From Halomarina litorea (GTDB taxonomy: Archaea > Halobacteriota > Halobacteria > Halobacteriales > Haloarculaceae), in NCBI RefSeq assembly GCF_024227715.1, contig NZ_CP100448.1:372001-436000 (forward strand): a stretch of DNA of 64,000 nt. The letters run 5' to 3'. Both the position numbers and the translations under genes were made by a program. Positions 32,620 through 40,372 of this stretch are shown in pieces. How positions within the stretch are numbered: the first letter of the stretch is position 1; each line of letters starts with the position of its first letter. The notes below the pieces were generated by a model. The model saw only the letters and a program-made list of their open reading frames with translations, was not told where the DNA came from and did no database searches.

Positions 32620-32633
32620 TGGATATATTTATC
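32620..32633 (+). promoter_or_regulatory. TATA box of LVIVD beta-propeller gene
   Basis: TGGATATATTTATC is a strong archaeal TATA box about 29-37 nt before the ATG at 32662. It gives the LVIVD gene its own promoter within the module, next to the palindrome at 32603-32619. Confidence 0.6.
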
Positions 32634-32661
32634 AGCGACCGGATGTTGTTTCAGACCGCTG

Positions 32662-34122
32662 ATGAGAGACGTTAACAGGCGAACGGTCCTCAGGGGCCTC
32701 GGTGCGGCGGCGGTCGGCACGTCGCTCGCCACGGGCCCCGCCAGCGCGGCACAGTCCTCCCCCCACGGGCGAATCGAACTGCTCGGTCACTCGCTGCTCT
32801 CGGACCCGGCGGGCGGGTACGCGGAGAGCGAAATCCGTGCCGACGGGCGCTACGCGGCCCTCGGAAGCTACTTCGGGACGGGCGGATCGTTCCTCGTCGA
32901 CCTCTCGGACCCGGCGAACCCCTCGCAGGTCCACCGGGTCCCCTCCGAGGAGACGGTGTGGAACGCGGACGTGAAGTTCGACGCTCGCGACGGCATCTAC
33001 TACCGGTCTATCGAACCCCGCGAACAGGGCGCGGGCGGCGGCGTCGAGGTCATCGACTACGGCTACGAGAGCGGGTCCCCGGAGTCCCCGGAAATCGTCG
33101 CCCGTATCGACCGCACCTCGGGCGTCCACAACCTCGACGTCCACCCCGAGGAACCGGTCATTTACCTCGTCAACGGCACCGACAGCGAGGGGAACGCGGT
33201 GGGCGTCAGCGTCTACGACACCAGCGACCCCAGTTCGCCCGAACAGGTCGCCGCGGTCGGACCGGGCGGCTACAACCACGACGTCACCTTCGACGCCGAA
33301 CGCGACCTCGTCCACTCGGCGTACATCGCGGGCGACCAGTTCGTCGGCTGGATGGCCCACGACGTGAGCGACCCGCGGAACCCCGAGGAGGTCGGTCGGT
33401 TCTCCTACGCCGACCGGCCGGACTACGAGGAGGTCGGCACGGCCGGCTTCGAGGTGTGTCACTACGCGCGGGCGGACCCGAACCGTGACCTCGTCTACGT
33501 CGGCGACGAGAAGGGACAGGGCATCCCCGGCGGCAAGCACGTCCTCGACATCGGCTACGGGTCGGGGTCGCTGGAGGACCCGAAGCACCTCGGGTTCACC
33601 CACAGTCCGAACGCGAAAGAACAGGTCAGAGACGAGGCGCTGTACGACTGGACGACTCACAACCACGACGTGGTACAGAAGGGCGACTCCACCTTCCTCG
33701 TCGACGGTGCGTACCACGAGGGGTTCGTCGTCTACGACGTGACCGACCCCGAGAACCCGGTGCCCGCCCACCAGTACCTCACCATCGACGGCGAGGGGGA
33801 GGCGAAGGGGCCGACGTGGACCGGCGCCGCCCCGATGGCGTGGGGCGCGAACTACAACGCGGAGAAGGACGTCGTCGTCGTCTCGGACATGGTCACCGGG
33901 CTGTTCACCTTCCGGGTTCACGACGAGGAGGCGCCCGTCGAGTCCCTGCCCGAGGCCGTCGACTGGAACGGCGACGGCACCGTCCAGCGCTCCGAAGTCG
34001 AGCGCGCCGTCTCGATGTGGGCCAACGGCGAGACCATCCCGAACACGGGCGTCGCGGGCGACAACGACCACCTCGACTGGAAGACCGTCCGGCGACTCCT
34101 CCGGGAGTCGAGCGGGAACTAG
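32662..34122 (+). CDS. Tat-exported LVIVD beta-propeller with EF-hand/dockerin-like tail
   Basis: A 486-residue secreted protein with a Tat signal (NRRTVLRGLG, cleavage after ASAA near residue 30). The body has repeated blades with D-x-SDP-x-x-P or DTSDPSSPE turns, as in LVIVD-type propellers, and conserved His/Asp segments (SGVHNLDVHP, YNHDVTFDAE, TTHNHDVV) that may bind metal. The C-terminal 54 residues hold an EF-hand-like calcium loop (DWNGDGTVQRSE) and a second DNDHLDWKT loop, resembling a dockerin module. It has no lipobox or PGF-CTERM, so it should be released or held by its dockerin-like tail. Substrate unknown. Confidence 0.82.
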   Translation: MRDVNRRTVLRGLGAAAVGTSLATGPASAAQSSPHGRIELLGHSLLSDPAGGYAESEIRADGRYAALGSYFGTGGSFLVDLSDPANPSQVHRVPSEETVWNADVKFDARDGIYYRSIEPREQGAGGGVEVIDYGYESGSPESPEIVARIDRTSGVHNLDVHPEEPVIYLVNGTDSEGNAVGVSVYDTSDPSSPEQVAAVGPGGYNHDVTFDAERDLVHSAYIAGDQFVGWMAHDVSDPRNPEEVGRFSYADRPDYEEVGTAGFEVCHYARADPNRDLVYVGDEKGQGIPGGKHVLDIGYGSGSLEDPKHLGFTHSPNAKEQVRDEALYDWTTHNHDVVQKGDSTFLVDGAYHEGFVVYDVTDPENPVPAHQYLTIDGEGEAKGPTWTGAAPMAWGANYNAEKDVVVVSDMVTGLFTFRVHDEEAPVESLPEAVDWNGDGTVQRSEVERAVSMWANGETIPNTGVAGDNDHLDWKTVRRLLRESSGN

Positions 34123-34214
34123 TCCCCCGACCGCAACCGTCTTTCCGACGCTGGCGCTACTCGGCGCATGAACCGGGCGTTCGGGAACACGCGGCGACAC
34201 CGCGGGGGTCGGTG

Positions 34215-34493
34215 ATGCTGGCGTACGTGCTGGCCGCCGCGGCCCTGCTGGCGGCGCTGGTGTTCGGCGTCGCCCTCGCGGCGGTTGCCCGGCGCCGATC
34301 GTGGTCGTACCTCCTCGTCGCCCTCGCCCTCGGCACCCTCCTGGCGCGGGCGCTCGTGGGCGTCCTCACGATGGAGTCCGTCCTCGACCCGGACCTCCAC
34401 CACGTCCTCGAACACGGCCTCGACGTGGCGATGGCCGCCCTCGTCATCGCGGCGGTGGCCGTCACCCGTGACGCGCGGGGTGGACCGGCGTGA
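34215..34493 (+). CDS. small three-helix membrane protein
   Basis: A 92-residue membrane protein with three hydrophobic helices (about 2-24, 31-49, 69-86), the second preceded by ARRRSW and the loop after it carrying HHVLEHGLD. Similar small membrane proteins paired with winged-helix regulators occur widely in haloarchaea (DUF7471/DUF7521 type, from memory). The regulator gene begins 25 nt downstream, so the two are cotranscribed and may act together as sensor and regulator. Confidence 0.7.
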   Translation: MLAYVLAAAALLAALVFGVALAAVARRRSWSYLLVALALGTLLARALVGVLTMESVLDPDLHHVLEHGLDVAMAALVIAAVAVTRDARGGPA

Positions 34494-34518
34494 CCCGCCC
34501 GGCCTCGGGGTGGCCGTC

Positions 34519-35028
34519 GTGAGCGACACCCGAGAGCGCGTCCGCGCGCACGTCCGCGAGGACCCCGGCGTCCACTTCAGCGACCTGCGGCGGGCGCTCG
34601 ACATCGCCCCCGGGCAGGCCCAGTATCACCTCCGGAGACTCGTCGACGACGGGGGCCTCGTCGAGGACGCTCTCTACGGGCAGACCCATTACTACCCGCC
34701 GTCGTACGACCCGTGGGAGCGCCGGGCGCTCGCGCTCCTCCGGCGGGAGACGAGCGCGGACGTCGTCGCCTGCCTGCTGGACGACGGGCCGCTCCCGCCC
34801 GCGACGGTAGCGGAGCGCGTCGGCATCGCTCGGAGCACGCTCTCGTGGCACGTCGCCCGCCTCACGGAGGCGGGCGTCCTCGTCCGCGACGAGTCGGGCG
34901 CCGACCTGACCCTGCGGGTCGCCCGTCCGGCGGCGACGGCGCGACTGCTCCGGCGGGCGGAGCCGACCCTCCCCGGCCGACTGGTGGACCGCTTCACCCG
35001 ACTGGTCGACGACCTCTTGGAGGAGTGA
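34519..35028 (+). CDS. transcription regulator with two winged-helix domains
   Basis: A 169-residue protein. The first wHTH is at about 3-55 (DTRERVRAHVREDPG, HFSDLRRALDIAPGQAQYHL, RRLVDDGGLV) and the second at about 68-125 (SADVVACLLDDGPL, ATVAERVGIARSTLSWHVAR, LTEAGVLVRDES). This layout is common in haloarchaeal regulators beside membrane partners. It starts at GTG 34519 (MSDTRERVR after initiation); a GTG at 34510 is an alternative. It lies in the middle of the exported metal-binding module and is the obvious candidate for its regulation, possibly at the palindrome 32603-32619. Confidence 0.8.
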   Translation: MSDTRERVRAHVREDPGVHFSDLRRALDIAPGQAQYHLRRLVDDGGLVEDALYGQTHYYPPSYDPWERRALALLRRETSADVVACLLDDGPLPPATVAERVGIARSTLSWHVARLTEAGVLVRDESGADLTLRVARPAATARLLRRAEPTLPGRLVDRFTRLVDDLLEE

Positions 35029-35053
35029 GGGCTTCGACGGTCCGACCACAAGC

Positions 35054-35062
35054 GCCTTTCCC
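35054..35062 (+). promoter_or_regulatory. TATA-like promoter of DUF7350 copy 2
   Basis: The sequence GCCTTTCCC lies 25-30 nt before the ATG at 35084, the usual leaderless spacing. Confidence 0.4.
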
Positions 35063-35083
35063 GTCTGCCGACTAGCCCCGCCA

Positions 35084-36133
35084 ATGAACCGACGGACGTT
35101 CCTCCGCGCGGGCGGCCTCGGGGGGGCGAGCGCGCTCGCCGGGTGCACGGGCCTCTTCGAGACCCGCTCGGCGCGCGTCCCACCACTCCTCGACGAGCGA
35201 CCGAACGCCGTGTACGTCCCCACGCACACCGAGGGGATGGGGATGCTCGGCACCGCCGAGACGGACGGGCTGAAGTTCATGCTCAACTACAGCTACCCGC
35301 ACCGCTTCTGGAACGCCAACGGCTCGAACGTCGAGTTCTCGGAGGTGAGCGGCGACGTCCACCTGATGGCGACGGTGTGGGACACCGAGACGGACATCGT
35401 CCTCCCCGAGACCGGACTGTCGGTGGACGTCCTCAAAGAGGGCGAGTCCGTCGGCGAGGAGGTCATCTACCCGATGCTCTCCCAGCCGATGGGCTTTCAC
35501 TACGGGTCGAACTTCACGCTCGACGGCGACGGGCAGTACACCGGCCGCGTCCAGGTCGGCGGGATGTCGACCCGGCGGACGGGGGCGTTCGCCGACCGCT
35601 TCGCGGAACCGGCGTCGGTGGACATCGACTTCAGCTACGAACGGGAGAAGCGCGACCGCCTCCCCTTCCAGAACCGCGAGGACGCGGGCGAACGGGGTGC
35701 GGTCGAACCGATGGACATGCCCGTCCGCCCGGCCTCGTTCGCCCCGGCCCGCGATGACCTGCCGGGGGAGATGCGCGGGGAGGTCACGACGGGCGACGCC
35801 GTCCTCGTGGTCACCGTCCTCGACTCGCCGCCCGAGGGCGTCGAGGGCGACGGCCAGTACCTCGCCGTCTCGGCGCGGACGCCCTACAACCGGATGATTC
35901 TCCCCGCGATGGGGCTGGAGGGGACGCTCGCCCGCGGGGGCGAGGCGGCCTTCGAGGGCACCCTCCGGCGGACGCTCGACCCGAACCTGAACTACCACTA
36001 CGGGGCCGTCGTCCCCTCGGTCGAGTCGGGTGACGAACTGACCCTGTCGGTGACGACGATGCCGCAGGTCGCCCGCCACGAGGGCTACGAGACGGCGTTC
36101 CGCCAGATGCCCGACCGGACGCTCACGCTCTGA
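35084..36133 (+). CDS. DUF7350 / Tp34-like Fe-Cu binding lipoprotein, copy 2
   Basis: A 349-residue Tat lipoprotein (MNRRTFLRAGG start, lipobox ALAGC, Cys at about 21). It is paralogous to the protein at 30470, keeping HLMATVWDTETDIVLPETGL, EVIYPMLSQPMGFHYG, DDLPGEMRGEVTTGDAV, YLAVSARTPYNRMILPAMGL, NYHYGAVVP and TTMPQVARHEGYE. The His, Met and Tyr positions expected for Tp34/P19-type metal sites are conserved in both copies. The N-terminal linker is shorter. The Dyp-peroxidase-like gene follows by 37 nt on the same strand, so they are probably cotranscribed. Confidence 0.85.
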   Translation: MNRRTFLRAGGLGGASALAGCTGLFETRSARVPPLLDERPNAVYVPTHTEGMGMLGTAETDGLKFMLNYSYPHRFWNANGSNVEFSEVSGDVHLMATVWDTETDIVLPETGLSVDVLKEGESVGEEVIYPMLSQPMGFHYGSNFTLDGDGQYTGRVQVGGMSTRRTGAFADRFAEPASVDIDFSYEREKRDRLPFQNREDAGERGAVEPMDMPVRPASFAPARDDLPGEMRGEVTTGDAVLVVTVLDSPPEGVEGDGQYLAVSARTPYNRMILPAMGLEGTLARGGEAAFEGTLRRTLDPNLNYHYGAVVPSVESGDELTLSVTTMPQVARHEGYETAFRQMPDRTLTL

Positions 36134-36170
36134 CGCCACGCTCTTCCCTCCCACCTCCCAATACCCACCC

Positions 36171-37475
36171 ATGTCCCCACCCCTCGACTCCGACCTCCCG
36201 CGACGCGAGTTCCTGAAGGCCGCCGTCGCCCTCGGCGGCGCGAGCGCCCTCTCGGCGTGTCTCGACCGCTTCGAGGGCGAGGAACCGGTCCCGGGCGGCG
36301 TCTCCGACCCCTCGACGCTCCCCGTCCGCCAGTACGCGTGGGGCGACCACCTCCCGACGGACGACGCCGGCAACACCCTCCTCCCGCACCACCAGACGCT
36401 CTGGTACCTGACCCTGCCGGGAGAGGGTGCGCCGAGCGCCGACGCCCGCGAGGGCGTGGAGACGGCCCTCTCGACGCTCGACCGGGCCTACGAGCGGAGC
36501 AACGAGGGCCTCGTCTACTCCGTCGGCTACTCGCCGTCGTACTTCGAGCGCTTCGATGAGTCGCTCCCGGAGAGCGTGGACCTCCCACAACCACGACGGC
36601 TCTCGTCGTTCGAGCAACCCGAACTGGACACGCAGGACGCCCTCCTCCACCTCGGGAGCGACCGGGCCGACGCGCTCCTCGAGGCCGAACAGGCCCTCCG
36701 CGGCGAGGCCGAGGAGGCGAACGGCGTGCCCGTCGAAACGGCCTTGACGGACGTACTGGACCTCGCGGACCGCCGGACGGGGTTCATGCGGAAGGGTCTG
36801 CCCCACCAGAAGGCCGAGGAGACGGACCTCACCGGCGTCCCCGCGGACAACCCCATCCCGGAGGACTCGCCGCTGTTCATGGGGTTCATGGCGGGGTTCC
36901 GGGCCAATCAGGCGACGGAGGACTATGTCGCCATCGGGGAGGGACCGTTCGCCGACGGGACGACGAAACACGTCGCCAACATCGGTCAGAGCCTCGAAGA
37001 CTGGTACGGCGAACAGGACTTCGACCAGCGGGTGATGGAGATGTTCAGCCCCGGCCACGTCGCGGAGGACCTCGTCGACGGCATCGGGGGAAACCTGGGT
37101 GGGGACAGCGGAATCGACCGCTTCGTCGAGGACATCGAGGAGCACGCGCGGGAGTACGGACGAGTCGGCCACGCCCAGAAGGCCGCCCGCGCCAACCGCG
37201 ACGAGGCGGGGAACGTGAAACTCCTCCGCCGGCACTTCGAGTCCACGGACGGGAACCGCGCGAGCCTCCACTTCCCCTCGCTCCAGCGTGGCATCTCGGA
37301 GTTCGAGGCGGTCCGGAAGGCGATGAACGGCGAGGACGTCACGCAGGTGACGCCCGCCGTCCGCCAGCGGGTGAACAACGGCATCCTCGAGTACATCTTC
37401 GTGCGCCGTCGCGGGAACTTTCTCGTCCCGCCCCGCGACCTGCGGGCGCTCCCGACGCCGACCGGCGAGGCCTGA
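36171..37475 (+). CDS. Tat-exported Dyp-peroxidase-like protein (DUF7405)
   Basis: A 434-residue protein with a twin-arginine N-terminus (LPRREFLKAAVALGG) and a Cys in SACLDRF that may be a lipobox. Several segments resemble dye-decolourising peroxidases such as EfeB: VGYSPSYFERF, a central LFMGFMAGFRANQATEDYV in place of the canonical GxxDG loop, GHAQKAARAN (candidate heme-ligand His), and SLHFPSLQRGISEFEAVRKA. The classical distal Asp is not evident, so heme binding is likely but peroxidase activity uncertain. EfeB-type peroxidases work with EfeO-type binders in iron uptake, which suits the adjacent Tp34-like gene. Confidence 0.72.
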   Translation: MSPPLDSDLPRREFLKAAVALGGASALSACLDRFEGEEPVPGGVSDPSTLPVRQYAWGDHLPTDDAGNTLLPHHQTLWYLTLPGEGAPSADAREGVETALSTLDRAYERSNEGLVYSVGYSPSYFERFDESLPESVDLPQPRRLSSFEQPELDTQDALLHLGSDRADALLEAEQALRGEAEEANGVPVETALTDVLDLADRRTGFMRKGLPHQKAEETDLTGVPADNPIPEDSPLFMGFMAGFRANQATEDYVAIGEGPFADGTTKHVANIGQSLEDWYGEQDFDQRVMEMFSPGHVAEDLVDGIGGNLGGDSGIDRFVEDIEEHAREYGRVGHAQKAARANRDEAGNVKLLRRHFESTDGNRASLHFPSLQRGISEFEAVRKAMNGEDVTQVTPAVRQRVNNGILEYIFVRRRGNFLVPPRDLRALPTPTGEA

Positions 37476-37589
37476 CACCGCCGTTTCTGTCCCCTTCGAC
37501 GCCCGACCAGCGCCGCGTGCGCGATACCCCCCCGACGTTCCGGACCCGGTCATCGACGGGCCGCTCGGCAAACATCATGAACAACCGTG

Positions 37590-37599
37590 TAGATTAAGT
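37590..37599 (+). promoter_or_regulatory. TATA-like element before a 37-codon ORF
   Basis: GTAGATTAAG lies 27-36 nt before the ATG at 37626, matching the leaderless spacing seen before annotated genes. Confidence 0.35.
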
Positions 37600-37625
37600 G
37601 GGTGGGACCCGACGGTGGAAACGCA

Positions 37626-37739
37626 ATGGCTCGCTACACCGACACGGAGAACACGGGTACCCCGGCAGTGCCAGTCCAGCAAGCGGAAGACGACGAGGGG
37701 ACACTCACGGAAGTGGTGTGGAGCCACCGCCTCGAGTAA
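37626..37739 (+). CDS. possible microprotein of 37 residues
   Basis: A short ORF with good haloarchaeal codon use (MARYTDTENTGTP..., EVVWSHRLE at the end) and a TATA-like element about 27 nt upstream. It is acidic and Thr-rich, without membrane or metal motifs. It lies between the Dyp-like gene and a conserved 79-residue gene. I cannot tell whether it is translated. Confidence 0.4.
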   Translation: MARYTDTENTGTPAVPVQQAEDDEGTLTEVVWSHRLE

Positions 37740-37842
37740 CCGAAAGCGTATCCCGTCGGCGGTGCCTCCCTCCGGGTGGATTTGACCGCCGTGACCACCA
37801 CCATCCTGTGGCCGACTCGACGGACAGCGGAGGGGACGCGCG

Positions 37843-38082
37843 ATGCCTGACCCCTTCTCGCAGAACCCCCGGTTCCGGAAGTTCGCGCTCTACCGAAGCG
37901 AGGACGAGACGGGCGTCTCCGGGACCGGTATCGTCGCCTACGGCGTACAGTTCCCGCCGCCCAACGGCAAGTGCGTCGTGGCGTGGACCACCGACGTCGG
38001 CAGCCTGAACATCTACGACAACATCCGCGAGGTACAGGAGATACACGGCCACGAGGGCGGCACCGAGATTCTCTGGGAGTAA
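37843..38082 (+). CDS. small conserved haloarchaeal protein
   Basis: A 79-residue soluble protein (MPDPFSQNPRFRKFALYR at the N-terminus; VQFPPPNGKCVVAW, SLNIYDNIREVQEIHGHEGG). The single-domain beta-rich pattern recurs in halophiles as a hypothetical family. It has no signal peptide. Function unknown. Confidence 0.68.
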   Translation: MPDPFSQNPRFRKFALYRSEDETGVSGTGIVAYGVQFPPPNGKCVVAWTTDVGSLNIYDNIREVQEIHGHEGGTEILWE

Positions 38083-38128
38083 CTCGATTCATCCGGTCGT
38101 GTCGTGGACACGAAACGAAGGGGTCGGA

Positions 38129-38278
38129 CTACTCGTAGGTACCGCTCCAATCGCAGTCGACGCAGGCGGCGAGGCCCTGCCCGTTGACGAGGTCGGCGTC
38201 GCAGTCGGGGCAGGTGGTCGTTCGGCGGGTGACGGTCTCGGGTCGGTCGTCGGGTCGCTGGATGAGTGTCGGGGTCAT
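38129..38278 (-). CDS. small zinc-ribbon protein
   Basis: A 49-residue protein with two CxxC pairs (CPDCDADL and CVDCDWSG), a classic zinc ribbon of the kind that is abundant in haloarchaea. The ATG at 38278 is used. A GTG at 38323 would add 15 residues and has an AAAAA tract (TTTTT on the coding strand) 24-28 nt upstream, so a longer leaderless form is possible. Probably a nucleic-acid or protein-binding small zinc protein. Confidence 0.68.
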   Translation of the reverse strand: MTPTLIQRPDDRPETVTRRTTTCPDCDADLVNGQGLAACVDCDWSGTYE

Positions 38279-38430
38279 AGTCAGGTGCAGTAGCGTCCGA
38301 GTGCGCTCGAACGCGAGTCTCACCCGATACGGGGGACTCTACAGATAAAAAGCCGATTACTAGTTAGCTTAAAATCTCTATATCCAGCGGTCGGCATTAT
38401 ATGCCGTGGGTGGCGCTGTCGCCCGACGTG

Positions 38431-38634
38431 TCAGTAGACGCCGCCGCGCGGGTCGACCGGGTCGCTGTCGGGACTGGTCTCGATGGTGTCGACGACGGCC
38501 TCGACGGGCGCGGGAAGGCGTTCGGCGCTCAACTGGCCCATGACTCGCTGTACGAGCAGTGCGCCGACGGTGAATGCGAGGCTCACTATCACGATGGCGA
38601 CGAACACGATGGCGAGGGTGGCTATCTCTGTCAT
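38431..38634 (-). CDS. single-span membrane protein
   Basis: A 67-residue protein with one long N-terminal hydrophobic helix (IATLAIVFVAIVIVSLAFTVGAL, about residues 4-27) and an acidic hydrophilic tail ending SDSDPVDPRGGVY. A TATA-like GGTTTATCG lies about 27 nt upstream on the coding strand. No family is recognised. Confidence 0.65.
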   Translation of the reverse strand: MTEIATLAIVFVAIVIVSLAFTVGALLVQRVMGQLSAERLPAPVEAVVDTIETSPDSDPVDPRGGVY

Positions 38635-38647
38635 ACCTGTACGTGGG

Positions 38648-39172
38648 CTAGCGCGGGCGATAAACCTGTCTCGCCCGCGAGCGCCCCCGCCCGTGCCGGC
38701 CCCGTCGTCGCCGCCCCCGGCGACGGCCCACGACGACCGCGATGGAGGGCTGGTCGCGTCGCCGTCGCCGCCGTCTCGCGGCCCCGACGAGGCGACGACG
38801 CCAACTGCGCCAGACGGCGGGACCGGTCAGCGTGGCGACGACGCCCGCGAGCGCCGTCACCCCGCTCAGCGCGGCGTTGAACGCGGCGATGCGTGACACG
38901 TCGGGCGAGACGAACGCGACGAACAGGCCGGTGAGGACGACTCGACACGCCAGCGCCAGCAGACCCGTTGTCACCGCCGTGAGGAACGCCGCGCGCTGCC
39001 ACCCGTAGTCCCGGCGCATGTCCCCGCGTTCGTAGTGGAGCGGCGAGCGCCCGACGGCGTACGACCGCAACCGGGCTACGCCCCTGCGCCGCGCCGTCTG
39101 GACCTGCTGGCGGACCGTCGGGTCGAAGCGCTCGCCGAGGGAGGGTTGCTCGGGTGGCGGTCGCTCGGCCAT
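38648..39172 (-). CDS. membrane protein with Arg-rich C-terminus
   Basis: A 174-residue protein. A charged N-terminal region (to about 55) is followed by two membrane spans (AFLTAVTTGLLALACRVVLTGLFVAFV and FNAALSGVTALAGVVATLTG, about 61-87 and 97-117). The last 45 residues are extremely Arg-rich (RRRRRRRDQ then GRRRGRRRRGR), unlike acidic haloarchaeal proteins. Another frame over the same DNA encodes a Gly/Asp/Thr/Ser-rich sequence (GGDGDATSPPS, then GGGDDGAGTGGG) of typical composition, so a frameshift near 38780 may have replaced the true tail. Function unknown. Confidence 0.5.
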   Translation of the reverse strand: MAERPPPEQPSLGERFDPTVRQQVQTARRRGVARLRSYAVGRSPLHYERGDMRRDYGWQRAAFLTAVTTGLLALACRVVLTGLFVAFVSPDVSRIAAFNAALSGVTALAGVVATLTGPAVWRSWRRRLVGAARRRRRRRDQPSIAVVVGRRRGRRRRGRHGRGRSRARQVYRPR

Positions 39173-39292
39173 GGCGGGAGACGTAGTGACCGCACGCGCT
39201 TGAACGTGCGTCAGACTCCTGTCCGACACCGAACCTGTCCGGTCGATTGCCGGTCCACCAACACCTATTGAGCCGCCTCGCGGACTACGGGC

Positions 39293-40132
39293 ATGGTCGA
39301 CAACCAGAGCGGCGCGTTCGACATCGGCGGCGAACTGACCGTCAACCGCCTCGGCTACGGTGCGATGCGCATCACCGGCGAGGACATCATCGGCCGCCCC
39401 GACGACGAGGAGGGGGCGAAGGAGGTCCTCCGGCGGGCCGTCGACCTCGGCGTGGACTTCGTCGACACCGCCGACTCCTACGGGCCGGGGGTCAGCGAAC
39501 GCCTCATTCGCGAGTCGGGCATCGCCGACGACGCCGTAATCGCCACCAAGGCGGGCCTCCTGCGGAATCGCGAGGGCGACTGGCTCCCCCACGGCGACCC
39601 GGACTACATCCGAAATCAGGTGCTCTGCTCGCGGGACCGCCTCGGGGTGGACACCATCGACCTCTACCAGTTCCACCGCCCCGACCCCGACACGGACTTC
39701 GAGGAGAGCGTCCAGGCGTTCGCGGAACTGAAAGACGACGGCCTCGTGGACCACGTCGGCCTCTCGAACGTCTCCGTCGACCAGTTGGAGACGGCCCGCG
39801 ACGTCGTCGAGGTGGCGACCGTCCAGAACCGCTTCAACGTCGGCAACCGCGAACAGGACGACGTGCTGGAGGCGTGCGAGGAGTACGACATCGGGTTCGT
39901 CCCGTGGTTCCCGCTGGGCGCGGGCGACCTCGGGGAGAAAGGCGAGGTGGTCGAGGAGATCGCGGAGGCCCACGACGCCTCGATGATGCAGGTGGGCATC
40001 GCGTGGCTGCTCCAGTTCTCCGACGTGACGCTCCCCATCCCCGGGACGTCGAGCGTCGACCACCTCGAAGAGAACGTCGCCGCCTCGTCGCTCGAACTCA
40101 CCGACGACGAGATGGCCCGCCTGAGCGAGTAA
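39293..40132 (+). CDS. aldo/keto reductase
   Basis: A 279-residue (beta/alpha)8 oxidoreductase. The catalytic tetrad is visible: Asp and Tyr in VDTADSYGPG near residues 58-64, Lys in IATKAGLL near 85, and His in YQFHRPDPD near 126. The NADPH-binding C-terminal part includes LPIPGTSSVDHLEENV near 245. It should reduce aldehydes or ketones with NADPH; the substrate is unknown. The gene stands alone and is preceded by a normal leaderless-type start. Confidence 0.9.
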   Translation: MVDNQSGAFDIGGELTVNRLGYGAMRITGEDIIGRPDDEEGAKEVLRRAVDLGVDFVDTADSYGPGVSERLIRESGIADDAVIATKAGLLRNREGDWLPHGDPDYIRNQVLCSRDRLGVDTIDLYQFHRPDPDTDFEESVQAFAELKDDGLVDHVGLSNVSVDQLETARDVVEVATVQNRFNVGNREQDDVLEACEEYDIGFVPWFPLGAGDLGEKGEVVEEIAEAHDASMMQVGIAWLLQFSDVTLPIPGTSSVDHLEENVAASSLELTDDEMARLSE

Positions 40133-40150
40133 CGCTCCCCCGCCCACTCC

Positions 40151-40372
40151 CTGTCGGACCCCCTCGACGTCGAACTCGGGAACGACCCCACCGAGATCCG
40201 CGAGGGCCTCTCCGCCGCCGAGGTGGACCCGGAAACGCGTCTCCCCGTCTACGAGCGCACGTTCGCCGCCCTCGCCGAGGAGTTCGAGGAGGCGAGGCTC
40301 CCCCTCGACGCGGATGATGTGGTGGAGGTTCTGACCCTCACTGGCCCGCGAACAGGAGCAATCGCCCGCTGA
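40151..40372 (+). pseudogene. coding-like remnant without a start codon
   Basis: This frame encodes a well-composed acidic helical sequence (LSDPLDVELGNDPTEIREGL, VYERTFAALAEEFEEARL, then LDADDVVEVLTLTG) ending at TGA 40372. There is no ATG or GTG between the stop codon of the aldo/keto reductase (same frame) and the sequence; the first plausible initiator is CTG 40151. Its 3' end overlaps the antiporter gene on the other strand by 35 nt. It is either a 5'-truncated gene or one using a non-standard start. Confidence 0.4.

Noticed and set aside
37600-37625. Shine-Dalgarno site for the 37-codon ORF
   Set aside because: There is no convincing GGAGG-type site at proper spacing; the candidate promoter fits a leaderless message better.
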